Below are positions 15,850-24,872 of a stretch of DNA of 64,000 nucleotides, one piece after another. Source of the DNA: Chryseobacterium candidae (lineage in GTDB: Bacteria > Bacteroidota > Bacteroidia > Flavobacteriales > Weeksellaceae); the NCBI RefSeq assembly GCF_004916905.1, contig NZ_SDLV01000061.1, positions 31,179-95,178 of the forward strand, given 5' to 3'. The position numbers were made by a program, and so were the translations under genes. The stretch's first letter is position 1. Each line of letters starts with the position of its first letter. Under the pieces are notes generated by a model, which worked only from the letters and a program-made list of their open reading frames with translations, made no database searches and was not told the origin of the DNA.

Positions 15850-17715
15850 ATGAAGAAAATTTTTTCCGGGATGCTGATCGCAGTTTCTTTACTGCAATTG
15901 TCAGCTCAGGAATTGTATATGCCGAGGAATATCAAAAAAGCGTATGAAAGAGGAACGCGTGATATCTCCGGAGCGCCAGGAAAAAACTACTGGCAGAATA
16001 AAGGAGTCTATAATGTAGAGGTGAGAGTAGATGCTGCTACAAAAGTAGTTTCCGGAAAAGAAACCATTGTTTATACCAACAACAGCCCGGATCATCTGAA
16101 TGAACTGGCTATTCGATTTGTGAATAACCTTCACAAGCCGCAGTCGCCAAGATCTGGTTTTGTGTCTAAGGATTTCCTTTCGTCTGGACTGAAAATTAAA
16201 TCTTTTACGGTAAACAATGTAAAATATGAGATCAACAGTGATGATTGGAGTACGGTTGAAAAAGTAAAATTAAAATCAGCTCTGAAAGCTAAATCAAAAG
16301 CTGAGGTTAAAATAGAGTGGGAATATCCATTATCAGTTCAGAGTGGAAGAGAAGGGCAGATTGATCCTGAAACATTTTATGTGGCATACTCTTTTCCGAG
16401 AATTTCCGTGTACGATGATTACAACGGATGGGATATGCTGCAGCACTCAGACAGACAGGAGTTTTATAATGATTTCAATGATTACAGTTTTGCCATCACC
16501 GCACCGAAAAATTATGTAGTCTGGGCAACCGGAGATTTTCTGAATCCGGAAGCTGTCCTTCAGCCCGAATATTTAAAAAGATATAAAGCTTCTCTGAAAA
16601 GTGATAAGCTGATGCATATTGCCACAGAACAGGAAATGAAGTCCGGAAAAGTAACCAGGCAGAATAAGTGGAACGTCTGGAAATTTAAAGCCAGCCATAT
16701 TACAGATTTTTGTTTTGCGATGAGTAACCATTATGTGTGGGATGCAGCCAGTGTTCAGTTAAGAACAAAAAGAGCCAGTGTTCAGGCCGGATATAAAAAC
16801 GGAGCTAAAGATTTTGAACATTATGTAGACTGGATGCGCTACAATCTGGATTGGTTCTCAAAAAACTGGCCGGGTGTGGAATACCCTTACAACGTCATGA
16901 CGGCTATCCAGGGATACGCAGATATGGAATATCCTATGATGATTAATGATACCAGCATTCCTGATGATCTTAATGATGCAAGGCTTACGGCAGATCATGA
17001 AATTGCCCATACGTATTTCCCTTTCTATATGGGAATCAATGAAACAAGATATGCATTTATGGATGAAGGCTGGGCAACTACGCTGGAATATCTTATAGGT
17101 ATTGATGAAAACGGAGAAGCGGCTGCCAAGGAATTTTACAAAAACTTCCGCGTTAAAAGATGGATCAATGATCCTTCTGCAGAACAGGATCAACCAGTGA
17201 TTACGATGAGTACACAGGTAAGCGGTACCGGATATGGAAACAACTCTTATGTAAAATCTTCATTGTCTTATCTGGCGCTGAAAGATTATTTAGGAGATGA
17301 ACTCTTCAAAAAAGCATTACATCACTACATGGATAACTGGAACGGGAAACATCCTGTGCCCTGGGATTATTTCAATTCTATGAATACAGGCTCTGGAAAA
17401 AACCTGAACTGGTTTTTCCAGAATTGGTTTTATACCAATAATTATATTGACTTAAAAGTAACAGGTGCATCCCAGATGAATGACATGCTTACTATTAATG
17501 TTGCAAATGTAGGGGGCTTTGCCATTCCGTTTGATGCTCTATTATCGTATGATGACGGAACAACAGAAAAACTCCATTTTTCACCTTCTGTGTGGGAAAA
17601 AGATCAAAAACTGACTGACCTTGTAATTCCCATTAAGAAGAAAATAAAATCGGTACAGCTGGACGGAGATATCTTTATGGATTATACTCCGGATGACAAC
17701 CGTAAAAGCTTATAA
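15850..17715 (+). CDS. Secreted M1-family zinc metallopeptidase, paralogue
   Basis: This is a 621-residue exported peptidase with a signal peptide (LLQLSAQ). Zinc ligands are H383 and H387 of HEIAH and E406 of FMDEGW, correct spacing for M1. The exopeptidase loop reads YADMEYPM rather than GAMEN. Overall architecture and many local motifs (NSPDHLNELAIRF, YDDYNGWDML, LNWFFQNWF) match the protein at 3402-5342, so the two are paralogues. A start at 15823 would add nine residues ahead of the signal peptide and overlap the -7 element, so 15850 is preferred. A long hairpin follows the gene. Confidence 0.88.
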   Translation: MKKIFSGMLIAVSLLQLSAQELYMPRNIKKAYERGTRDISGAPGKNYWQNKGVYNVEVRVDAATKVVSGKETIVYTNNSPDHLNELAIRFVNNLHKPQSPRSGFVSKDFLSSGLKIKSFTVNNVKYEINSDDWSTVEKVKLKSALKAKSKAEVKIEWEYPLSVQSGREGQIDPETFYVAYSFPRISVYDDYNGWDMLQHSDRQEFYNDFNDYSFAITAPKNYVVWATGDFLNPEAVLQPEYLKRYKASLKSDKLMHIATEQEMKSGKVTRQNKWNVWKFKASHITDFCFAMSNHYVWDAASVQLRTKRASVQAGYKNGAKDFEHYVDWMRYNLDWFSKNWPGVEYPYNVMTAIQGYADMEYPMMINDTSIPDDLNDARLTADHEIAHTYFPFYMGINETRYAFMDEGWATTLEYLIGIDENGEAAAKEFYKNFRVKRWINDPSAEQDQPVITMSTQVSGTGYGNNSYVKSSLSYLALKDYLGDELFKKALHHYMDNWNGKHPVPWDYFNSMNTGSGKNLNWFFQNWFYTNNYIDLKVTGASQMNDMLTINVANVGGFAIPFDALLSYDDGTTEKLHFSPSVWEKDQKLTDLVIPIKKKIKSVQLDGDIFMDYTPDDNRKSL

Positions 17716-17720
17716 AAGTA

Positions 17721-17855
17721 AAGAGGCTGTCTCAAAAGTCAAACAATCTGGCTTTTGTCATTCTGACGAAGGAAGAATCTCATTGATAACCAAACATATG
17801 AGATTCTTCACTACATTTCATTTCGTTCAGAATGACACTTTTGAGACAGCCTCTT
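17721..17855. repeat. Long nested palindromic element, probably also a terminator
   Basis: Perfect 19-bp inverted arms at 17721-17739 and 17837-17855 (core AGGCTGTCTCAAAAGT). Inside are a second pair, GTCATTCTGA at 17757 and TCAGAATGAC at 17827, and a third, AAGAATCTCAT and ATGAGATTCTT. It separates convergent genes and can terminate both. The inner part resembles the element at 28718-28801, so it is a dispersed repeat. Confidence 0.85.
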
Positions 17856-17862
17856 TCTTGTT

Positions 17863-19248
17863 TTAAAAATAGGCAGTCAATCGTAAACCTAGTGTAATAT
17901 AATTGATTTTTTCTTTAGCAATCAGGTTGTTCAGTTCCTGATCCAGTTCAGCACTTTCCTTAATATCATCACTGAAGTAATAGCGGATAGTAGAATTGAT
18001 CTGATTGTAATCCGTATAGAAAGTAAGACCTAATCCGGGGTTGAACTTGTAGGTCATAGAAGCACCAGTATTCCATCGGAAAGCTGGTTTTGGTTTGTAG
18101 CTGGCTATCTGAAGCTCGTGGTTGGGAGCATCAATACCCTCTCCTCTTACAAATACTTTTCCATTGGCAGTAGCAGCGTATCCTCCGGTAATCTTTACCG
18201 TAAGCTGCCATTTATCTGATATTTCATGAGAAAAATAAGGTCCTATGCCGGCAGAAAGAAATCCCATGGATTGTGTTTTGATTTCATGATCACCAAAGTC
18301 CTGCCCGTCATCTAATGTTATTCTTTGAGATTTAATAGGGAAGCTGCTGAAGGATATATCGGCCCCCACGCCCCATTTTTTTGAAAAGAAATAAGCACCC
18401 TCCAGTCCGCCCTCAAAACCTATTTGTTTTTTATCATCCAGTTCAGATTCTTTCAGGAAGTTGGTTGTCCCTAAAGCAGTCCCCATTTTCAGCGCAAGAA
18501 AAGATGGGTAATCGTTACCCTGTATTCTGGATAACATACTTAAATTATCCCCCTTGTTTTTATAAATTTTGTCAATAAAAAAATACCCCAGTTCTGTTGA
18601 TATAATCCCGATACCGGCACCGGCAAGAATATCCGGAACCCAGTGTCTGTTATTTAAATTTCTTCCAAGCCCTGTAAGAGTAGCAGAACCATATCCGGCA
18701 ATACTGTAGGCCGGATTTACCAAACCATATTCTTTGTGGAGAAAGCTTGCATTGGTAAACGCCATAGCAGCATGTCCCGATGGAAAAGAATTGTTTTTGG
18801 ATCCATCCGGACGTTCCACTTTTGCTGTATACTTAATAGAATTAACTAAAATTGCCATGATGGCTAAACTTGTACCATAAGATAAAGTAGCTCGTCCAAT
18901 ATTGTTACGGCCTTTTACACCTGCCAGCTTTAATCCGTAAACAGCTACAGCAGGAGCGTATTGCAGATAATCATCATATTTGACTTTGAAGTTGGGAAGA
19001 TAGCGGTTTCTTACCTCTCGAATATTTTCTTTTTCTCCCCAAGTTGCTGCGGCTGCAGTAAAAAGAAGGGCAGGAGCTACTGATTTTTTTACCCATTCTT
19101 TTTGGAAAAAAGGAGTTTTCTCCTGAATAGTATACCCTGAATTGATGACTGCCAGATCTTCCTTGAGATTTCGGGATTGAATAGTATCCTGTGCTTTAAT
19201 AAAGCATAATTGCAATAGTATTCCGGATGCTAATGCTATTTTTTTCAT
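17863..19248 (-). CDS. PAP2 phosphatase with C-terminal barrel-like domain
   Basis: This is a 461-residue exported protein with a signal peptide ending near residue 20. The PAP2 acid-phosphatase domain (about 50-235) has all three motifs: K139-x6-R146-P147, PSGH at 156-159, and R196-x5-H202-x3-D206. From about residue 245 to the end the sequence changes to alternating beta-strands with aromatic girdles (GVGADISFSSFPI, GFLSAGIGPYFSH, LGLTFYTDYN, ITLGLRLTAYF), ending in Phe like an outer-membrane barrel. It could dephosphorylate lipid A or undecaprenyl pyrophosphate-type substrates at the periplasmic side; the substrate is not deducible. Confidence 0.82.
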   Translation of the reverse strand: MKKIALASGILLQLCFIKAQDTIQSRNLKEDLAVINSGYTIQEKTPFFQKEWVKKSVAPALLFTAAAATWGEKENIREVRNRYLPNFKVKYDDYLQYAPAVAVYGLKLAGVKGRNNIGRATLSYGTSLAIMAILVNSIKYTAKVERPDGSKNNSFPSGHAAMAFTNASFLHKEYGLVNPAYSIAGYGSATLTGLGRNLNNRHWVPDILAGAGIGIISTELGYFFIDKIYKNKGDNLSMLSRIQGNDYPSFLALKMGTALGTTNFLKESELDDKKQIGFEGGLEGAYFFSKKWGVGADISFSSFPIKSQRITLDDGQDFGDHEIKTQSMGFLSAGIGPYFSHEISDKWQLTVKITGGYAATANGKVFVRGEGIDAPNHELQIASYKPKPAFRWNTGASMTYKFNPGLGLTFYTDYNQINSTIRYYFSDDIKESAELDQELNNLIAKEKINYITLGLRLTAYF

Positions 19249-19290
19249 CTTGGTAGTAGTGAAATTTAAATCGCGTAAAAATATTAAAAA

Positions 19291-19317
19291 AATCTATCCC
19301 AAAAATTGAGATAGACT
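19291..19317 (-). terminator. Hairpin terminator of M43 protease gene
   Basis: Stem TCTATC / GATAGA extended by CAA / TTG across one mismatch, with an A-rich run on the plus strand (U-tract for the minus transcript) beyond it. It lies 40 bp after the stop of 19357-20370. Confidence 0.55.
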
Positions 19318-19356
19318 ATTTTAATATTATTATAATATTCTAGCTGAGCTTTTTGA

Positions 19357-20370
19357 TTACCTTAACCCTGCTCTTGGTCCAGATGCTGCTACTACAGCCT
19401 GCATTCTTGTTCTTTGGTTGGCAGAGAACATAACCATAGATTTGTCATCCACATAATCCATGTAGTTCATGAACATCTGAGAACGGCTTACCCCTCCGCA
19501 CACTCTGTTCAGAGGATAAGTAGGATTTCCATAGTTAGGGCCGGGAGATGTAGGGGTATCATTAGAGTAATCCGTCTGGCATCCTGCATCAGATGATCCC
19601 CAAAGGTGCGGAAGGTTTAAGTAGTGTCCTACTTCATGTGTTACTGTTCTTCCTAAATTGAACGGAGCAGAAGCACCAGTTTTACCTATATACTGATATC
19701 CTATGACAAGACCGTCATACCATTGCCCTGCATGTTCAGGGTAATAGGCGTAGCCTAAGGTTCCGGGTTGGTTGTTTTCATCAAGGATTGAATTGACAAC
19801 CCAGATATTCATGTTTTTTGTTACATCAGTGGCATCAATTCCTCCTGTGCTGGCTTTTTTCATTTGTTCCAGATCAGATCTCCATCCTGTCTTTGTACTC
19901 TGTTTGCGGTTGGTTGCTACTAATTTGAAACGGATTTTTACATCACCTGCTGCGGCTGGTTTAAATGCAGAAGGAATTTTCGTAATATCGGAATTGGTTG
20001 CTCCATAATCGGCATTTAAGACTGCAATTTGTTCTGCAATTCTTGCATCAGAAACATTCTGAGCAGAAGTGTTGTAAATTACGTTAAAAACTACTGGGAT
20101 TTCAACAGTTCCATCTGCCAACACTTTTCCTATTTTAAGATTTTCTGCAAATTTTTCAGTACTGAATTCAATATCAGCTATTTTTTGCTTGAGTGAAGGG
20201 TTTTTCAGAAGCATTGCTTGTCTGATTTCTTCTGACGGACAGCTTCTTCTAAGTGCACTTGGAACAGTATTTTCCTGATCCGGAGAAGTCTCGTTTTGAT
20301 GAGTTAAGTTGTCGTTGTTGCACGCCGACATAAAGCCCAGAACCAGGGCTCCAAATAAGAATTTTTTCAT
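19357..20370 (-). CDS. M43-family zinc metalloprotease lipoprotein
   Basis: This is a 337-residue protein with a lipoprotein signal peptide (lipobox FMSAC, Cys17) and an Asn/Asp/Glu-rich tether, consistent with an anchored, possibly surface-exposed form. The metzincin motif is HEVGHYLNLPH at 245-255 with ligands H245, H249 and H255; the usual Gly of HExxHxxGxxH is Asn, as in many Bacteroidota M43 cytophagalysins. The Met-turn is near residue 301 (MFMNYMDYVDD). Residues 88-125 are the conserved pro-like IPVVFNVIY... IAEQIAVLNADY segment. The ATG at 20370 starts the lipoprotein signal; a longer frame exists but is unlikely. A close tandem paralogue lies upstream. Confidence 0.88.
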   Translation of the reverse strand: MKKFLFGALVLGFMSACNNDNLTHQNETSPDQENTVPSALRRSCPSEEIRQAMLLKNPSLKQKIADIEFSTEKFAENLKIGKVLADGTVEIPVVFNVIYNTSAQNVSDARIAEQIAVLNADYGATNSDITKIPSAFKPAAAGDVKIRFKLVATNRKQSTKTGWRSDLEQMKKASTGGIDATDVTKNMNIWVVNSILDENNQPGTLGYAYYPEHAGQWYDGLVIGYQYIGKTGASAPFNLGRTVTHEVGHYLNLPHLWGSSDAGCQTDYSNDTPTSPGPNYGNPTYPLNRVCGGVSRSQMFMNYMDYVDDKSMVMFSANQRTRMQAVVAASGPRAGLR

Positions 20371-20814
20371 ATCGTTATAATATAATTTGGTTGAGGATGT
20401 GAAATTATAGTATTTGAAATTAATATGCAAGCTATTTTTTAAAAATACTTAACGAATGTTTAATTTATAGGCTGTTTGATTGAATTTAAATCATGTAAAT
20501 GATGAATGTATTGAATTTAGTTAAAATCAACTACTTGTTTTATATTTCACATTTAAGTATGTTTTGGGTGTAAATAATTTTAGTATTTTGCTGTTTTTTA
20601 GAATGTTTTTTATAATAAATCGGGCTGAAATGTTTTTTTTAAAGAGTCAGAAGACACTTATTTTCTTGGCAGATTATTCCAGTAGGTCCAATGGCAGATC
20701 TGATTTCAATATTTTTCATTATTATTTGTATTTCTGAAATGAAAACAAAGTAGGAGACAAAAAAATCTGTCTCAGACTTGAGACAGATTTCAAATATGTA
20801 AAAGGATTATAATT
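20371..20814. other. AT-rich spacer between tandem protease genes
   Basis: These 444 bp hold no credible gene. The part next to 20370 (about 20371-20432) resembles the leader of the paralogue at 21820-21880, with a shared GGTTGAG and GAAATTATA blocks. The far end carries the terminator at 20763-20790. The remainder is AT-rich without clear motifs. Confidence 0.5.
20763..20790 (-). terminator. Hairpin terminator of second M43 protease gene
   Basis: A perfect 11-bp stem AAATCTGTCTC / GAGACAGATTT with a 6-nt loop, and an A8 run on the plus strand giving the U-tract for the minus transcript, 25 bp after the stop. Confidence 0.9.
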
Positions 20815-21819
20815 TTAATATACTCTTAATCCGGATCTTGCACCAGAAGAAGCTACTACAGACTGCATTCTTGTTTTTTGTCCTGCAGAGAACATAAACA
20901 TGGCAGCATCATCTACATAATCCATATAATTCATAAACATGACGGATCTTTGTACGCCGCTGCAGGTATTGTATAGCGGGTAAGAAGGTTTTCCATAATT
21001 TGCTGTAGTTTGTGTAGGCGTGTCACTTACCTGGTCGTTTCCACAATTGGCATCTCCCCAGATATGTCTTAGGTTTAGGTAGTGGCCTACCTCATGTGTA
21101 GCGGTTCTTCCCAGGTTGAAAGGTGAAGAAGCTCCGGTTTTTCCAAAATATGGAGCGGCAATTACAACACCGTCATTCCATAAACCTGCAGATTCAGGGA
21201 AAGTGGCATACCCAAGAATGGTACGTCCCTGGCTGGTCATTTTACCAACCACCCATAAGTTTAAGTAATTGGTAGGATTAGTAGCATCAATTCCTCCTTT
21301 AGATGCTTTTTTCATATCATCATTAGTTGCCCAGCTTGTTTTTGAAGTGGATTTCCTAACGGTGTTTACCAGTCTGAATTTTACTTTTGTATTTCCTGAG
21401 CTTACCGTCTGGAATTCAGTCGGGATTTTGCTGGCATCAGTGTTGGTGCCGGAATAATCAGCATTCAGTACAGCAATTTGTTCTGCAATTCTTGTATTAG
21501 AAACGTTTTCAGCTGTTGTTTTGTAGATGACATTTACGATAACCGGGATTTCTACAGTACCATCGGCAAGAACTTTTCCAAACTTCACGTCATTGGCGAA
21601 TTTTTCTGTGTTGGTTTCTAATGCTGCAAATCTTTGTTGGAGTTCAGGGCTTCTTTTTAATGCTTCTTGTCTGATTTCCTCAGAAGCACAGCCTCTTTGA
21701 ACCAGACTTTCGGTAGTTACTGCTTCGTCAGTTGTGTTTTCGTTTTGATTGGTGATGCTGTCATTGTTACATGCAGCCATTACACTGAGCATAAAAGCTC
21801 CAAATAATAGTTTTTTCAT
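20815..21819 (-). CDS. M43-family zinc metalloprotease lipoprotein, tandem paralogue
   Basis: This is a 334-residue lipoprotein protease (lipobox VMAAC, Cys17). The zinc site is HEVGHYLNLRH at 242-252, again with Asn in place of the metzincin Gly, and the Met-turn region is VMFMNYMDYVDD. It is collinear with the protein at 19357-20370 over its whole length, with long identical blocks such as GKVLADGTVEIPV and IAEQIAVLNADY, so the pair arose by tandem duplication. Each copy has its own leader and terminator, so they are separately transcribed. Likely role is extracellular or periplasmic protein degradation. Confidence 0.88.
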   Translation of the reverse strand: MKKLLFGAFMLSVMAACNNDSITNQNENTTDEAVTTESLVQRGCASEEIRQEALKRSPELQQRFAALETNTEKFANDVKFGKVLADGTVEIPVIVNVIYKTTAENVSNTRIAEQIAVLNADYSGTNTDASKIPTEFQTVSSGNTKVKFRLVNTVRKSTSKTSWATNDDMKKASKGGIDATNPTNYLNLWVVGKMTSQGRTILGYATFPESAGLWNDGVVIAAPYFGKTGASSPFNLGRTATHEVGHYLNLRHIWGDANCGNDQVSDTPTQTTANYGKPSYPLYNTCSGVQRSVMFMNYMDYVDDAAMFMFSAGQKTRMQSVVASSGARSGLRVY

Positions 21820-22067
21820 ATCAAAATCATTTAGGTTGAGAATATGAAATTATATTATTTAAAATTAAAATACAAGAATTTTCTTTGTTTTATTGATTTA
21901 TGGTTAATTTTTGCTTGTTTTGCTTGTGTTTTATTTAGTGTTTTTGCTTATTTATTGATATTTGCTTAATTTAAATGAATTCGCTGATTCATTTTTGGTT
22001 TTTAATTTTTTTGTGTAAATTATTTTCTTTTAAAATCATATTTAAAAGAATTTTTTCACGGTAAAAC

Positions 22068-22709
22068 TTAATTAGCGAAACCATTTTTAATGGCAAAGAC
22101 GGCTAGTCCTACACGGGTTTTGAGATCCAGCTTTTCACAAAGCTGGTCACGATAGCTTTCCACTGTTCTTGGGCTGCAGCACATTCTGTCTGCAATTTCC
22201 TTATAGCTGAGTTCGGTTACTGTGTATTTTAGAAATTCTTTTTCTCTGTCGGAAATTCTTACTGCAATCTCAGTTTCTGTCTCTTTGTTCAAATTGGAAA
22301 ATATGATTTTGGAAGCCCAATCCGGGTAAAAGAAACCATCGCTATTAAGTCTGGTAAGTGCGGTTTCCAGATCTCTTGGATGGGTGTTTTTCAGCAGATA
22401 GCCTTTTGCTCCGCTCCTGATCATCTTAATTACACTGTTATCATCTCCCTGCATGCTGAGTGCCATAATTTTAATATCAGGGTGGTTTTTTGTAAGCCAT
22501 ACTGCCGTTTCAAAACCGTCCATGATAGGCATGCTGATATCTAAAAGAATAATATCAGGAATCGGGTTGCCCTCTTCAAATTTCTGGATAAGATCTTTCC
22601 CGTTTTCACTTACATAGATCACTTCAAATTCACTGAAATTACCAATAATTCCTTCCAGAGCTTTAGCAATAAGTATATGGTCGTCAACAATGACAATAGA
22701 TTTTTTCAT
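22068..22709 (-). CDS. NarL/LuxR-family response regulator
   Basis: This is a 213-residue regulator. The receiver domain has acidic residues D9-D10, phospho-acceptor D57 (IILLDISMP) and the Lys in GAKGYLLKN. The C-terminal LuxR-type helix-turn-helix (about 148-210) reads VTELSYKEIADRMCCSPRTVESY. Its ATG overlaps the kinase stop by 4 bp. Together with the kinase and the multi-pass protein it forms a three-part signalling operon. Motifs containing ACGGTAAAA close to both ends of the operon are candidate targets. Confidence 0.93.
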   Translation of the reverse strand: MKKSIVIVDDHILIAKALEGIIGNFSEFEVIYVSENGKDLIQKFEEGNPIPDIILLDISMPIMDGFETAVWLTKNHPDIKIMALSMQGDDNSVIKMIRSGAKGYLLKNTHPRDLETALTRLNSDGFFYPDWASKIIFSNLNKETETEIAVRISDREKEFLKYTVTELSYKEIADRMCCSPRTVESYRDQLCEKLDLKTRVGLAVFAIKNGFAN

Positions 22710-23491
22710 GACTGTTTTTTTAAGATAATATTGATTTGAGTTCCCCTATTTTCCTGGCTTTCCATACGAAAACCTGCGCCTATGATTTCTGCTCTGTTTT
22801 TCATATTGGTAAGGCCTATTCCATTGGATTTGATCTGTGAAGTATCAAAACCGATTCCATCATCACGAATATCAAGTTCCCAAAGGATATCTTCTGAAGT
22901 ATTAAGGCTGATAAAAATATTTTTACAACGGGAATGTTTTATACTGTTCTGAATAAATTCCTGAGTAATTCTGAGAAGAACATTCTTATGAACAAAACCT
23001 AAATCCAGTTGTTTAAAATTGTGTTCAAAACTTACATGACATTTTTTAAAGGAATTGGTATTATCTACTTCTTCCTGTATCAAAGTTACAATTTCCTTCT
23101 GGTTGATGTTGTCATCCGTTAACGTTTTTGACAAGCTTCTGAGATCCTGCAGAGATTGATTGATAATCTGCGAAACCTGATCAATTCTTTCACTTGCCTC
23201 GGATACCTTATTTTCATAAAGCATCTGCTGTACATAAAGGCTTACGAGGGTGAGTTTCTGGCCAATGTTGTCGTGCAGTTCTCTTCCGATCTGCTGCATC
23301 GTGGCCTGCTGAATTTCCAATTGGGTAGAAAGGAGCTCTCTCTGATGAAGTTCATTTTTTCTTTCTATTTCATTCACGTGTTCCTTCTTGCGTTGTTTGT
23401 AACTTCTGATATAGACCAAAACTGCCGTTACAAACATTACAAAAAGTATATTGAATAGAATAATAACTATTAAGAGCTCTGTTTTCCCCAT
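22706..23491 (-). CDS. HisKA_3-type sensor histidine kinase
   Basis: This is a 261-residue kinase with one N-terminal membrane helix (about 5-27) and essentially no periplasmic domain. A coiled-coil linker leads to the HisKA_3 dimerisation box with phospho-acceptor H73 in GRELHDNIGQKL. The ATPase domain has RITQEFIQNSIKHS, DDGIGFD and GIGLTNMKNRAEIIGA. With no sensor of its own, it probably receives input from the multi-pass protein whose gene overlaps its start by 22 bp. It pairs with the LuxR-type regulator downstream. Confidence 0.92.
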   Translation of the reverse strand: MGKTELLIVIILFNILFVMFVTAVLVYIRSYKQRKKEHVNEIERKNELHQRELLSTQLEIQQATMQQIGRELHDNIGQKLTLVSLYVQQMLYENKVSEASERIDQVSQIINQSLQDLRSLSKTLTDDNINQKEIVTLIQEEVDNTNSFKKCHVSFEHNFKQLDLGFVHKNVLLRITQEFIQNSIKHSRCKNIFISLNTSEDILWELDIRDDGIGFDTSQIKSNGIGLTNMKNRAEIIGAGFRMESQENRGTQINIILKKQS

Positions 23492-24114
23492 ATAAATGAA
23501 CTTGCAAATAAAATATACATTACTGAAACTGAGATCAGGAAATAGCTAAAATATATGTCCCAAATTTCCTTATATTTTACCAGAAGTGATAAAAATGACA
23601 TAAAAGGCAATGTTCCTATATATGATAGTGTAATCCCAAGATTAATATAAAACATTTTGTTTTTACTGAAATTGAGAATTTCTTGTGAAGTAATTTGTTT
23701 GTAATACTCCATTATTACCAAAAGCATCAAAATAAGACAGCCAAACGTATAGTTGAATGCAAATACAATTTTACTTTTGGAAAAATATAATTCGTTGGGA
23801 ATAAATGAAAGCAGATATAAAATAGATATTATCCAAAATAATTTTGGCTTTCCTAAAGATTTTGCAGCGTATAACCAGTAAAAGAATACGAACTGAATTG
23901 GCATTAAAAGGTAGTTATAGTACTGAGCTTTTGTAAAATGTACAAAGCTTCCCCACTTGCCATAAGCTTCCCCAAGAAAAATAAATACCAGATAAAACAC
24001 AAAAAATTTCCAATGTTTTTCTTTTAAACGGTTATAATGGAAAATGGCTATGACTGCAGCAAGTCCTTCAGCCCAAAGCAAACTTTTTTGTGCAAATTCC
24101 TGGAATTCTGTCAT
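23470..24114 (-). CDS. Multi-pass membrane protein, putative sensor of kinase operon
   Basis: This is a 214-residue protein with about seven hydrophobic segments (near 12-28, 36-54, 68-84, 92-110, 118-135, 155-178, 188-208) and short polar loops. I do not recognise a named family. Its 3' end overlaps the histidine kinase gene by 22 bp, which strongly couples the two. By analogy with kinases fused to multi-helix sensory modules, it may be a separately encoded sensor; this is inferred from context. Confidence 0.75.
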   Translation of the reverse strand: MTEFQEFAQKSLLWAEGLAAVIAIFHYNRLKEKHWKFFVFYLVFIFLGEAYGKWGSFVHFTKAQYYNYLLMPIQFVFFYWLYAAKSLGKPKLFWIISILYLLSFIPNELYFSKSKIVFAFNYTFGCLILMLLVIMEYYKQITSQEILNFSKNKMFYINLGITLSYIGTLPFMSFLSLLVKYKEIWDIYFSYFLISVSVMYILFASSFIWGKQSS

Positions 24115-24141
24115 ACAGTTCTAAATATATTATATTTACAA

Positions 24142-24672
24142 TTAAAAAGACTCACCTAATGGAGTTTTTGGTGGAACAAGTATTCCATTATTTTCTCCAA
24201 GCCCTGTGTCATCATCTTGTTCGATACCTTTGGCAGAATGCGTGTTTAATGCTAAAGGTTTGCTGTCTGTATTTTGGAAAGGATTGAAATCATAATCAAT
24301 AAGTTCCCCTGTTTCATCGGCTTTTTTCAATGTTGGAATCAGTACCAGGGTGTGTTTTCCGGCATATTCTGCAGGAACAGGGTGAGAGTCCATGATAGAC
24401 CAGTTTTCCTGTTTCGGATAAGTGGCATAATAAAATCTGATTCCAAGATCTTCCTCAGAAGCAGAAGGATCTACTTTTGCAGCTTCTTCTTCGATCTTTG
24501 CAATAAAGCTTTTTAATTTCGGAAGGTCAAACCAGATGGAATGAGCATCATCTATTCCTAAATTGGTATTGATAGCATTAAGGTGATTTTGACGGTAATT
24601 GTCGATCAGAGCCTGGATAAGACCGTTTGACATGATTCCAGGTTGTAATGGATTGTTTGATTCTGTATTCAT
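24142..24672 (-). CDS. Hypothetical soluble protein ahead of the sensor operon
   Basis: This 176-residue protein has no signal peptide or membrane helix. The block from about 40 to 115 (SIWFDLPKLKSFIAKIEEEA, IRFYYATYP, KHTLVLIPTL) looks like a small alpha/beta domain that I have seen as an unnamed family in Chryseobacterium-type genomes; the C-terminal 45 residues are polar and probably disordered. It lies 27 bp upstream of the 7TM gene on the same strand and is probably the first gene of the four-gene operon. Function unknown. Confidence 0.7.
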   Translation of the reverse strand: MNTESNNPLQPGIMSNGLIQALIDNYRQNHLNAINTNLGIDDAHSIWFDLPKLKSFIAKIEEEAAKVDPSASEEDLGIRFYYATYPKQENWSIMDSHPVPAEYAGKHTLVLIPTLKKADETGELIDYDFNPFQNTDSKPLALNTHSAKGIEQDDDTGLGENNGILVPPKTPLGESF

Positions 24673-24685
24673 AGCTTAGTGGTTT

Positions 24686-24788
24686 ACGGTAAAACTCAAT
24701 TAATATGCAAATTTCGTAAAAAATATTCGAGAAAATGTATTCACAAATTGGGAATTACACTGTTATTTTTACCGTGATTTTACGGATT
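24686..24788 (-). promoter_or_regulatory. Candidate operator cluster containing ACGGTAAAA motifs
   Basis: ACGGTAAAACT lies at 24686-24696, next to the start of the 24142-24672 gene. About 80 bp further the inverted arrangement TTTTTACCGT then TTTTACGG lies at 24766-24785. A third ACGGTAAAACT-like copy sits at 22058-22068, at the other end of the operon. LuxR-type regulators often bind such short inverted pairs. Assignment is tentative. Confidence 0.35.
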
Positions 24789-24837
24789 GTATGTGAAGGA
24801 TAACAATTTCTGATAAAGAAAATTCAATTCATTCTAT

Positions 24838-24870
24838 AAAAAAACGGAGAAAGTATATTTCCCCGTTTTT
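24838..24870 (-). terminator. Hairpin terminator of the double-glycine peptide gene
   Basis: Stem AAAAACGG / CCGTTTTT continued by GAAA / TTTC across a mismatch, with A-run U-tract for the minus transcript, starting 3 bp after the peptide stop. Confidence 0.8.
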
Positions 24871-24872
24871 CT

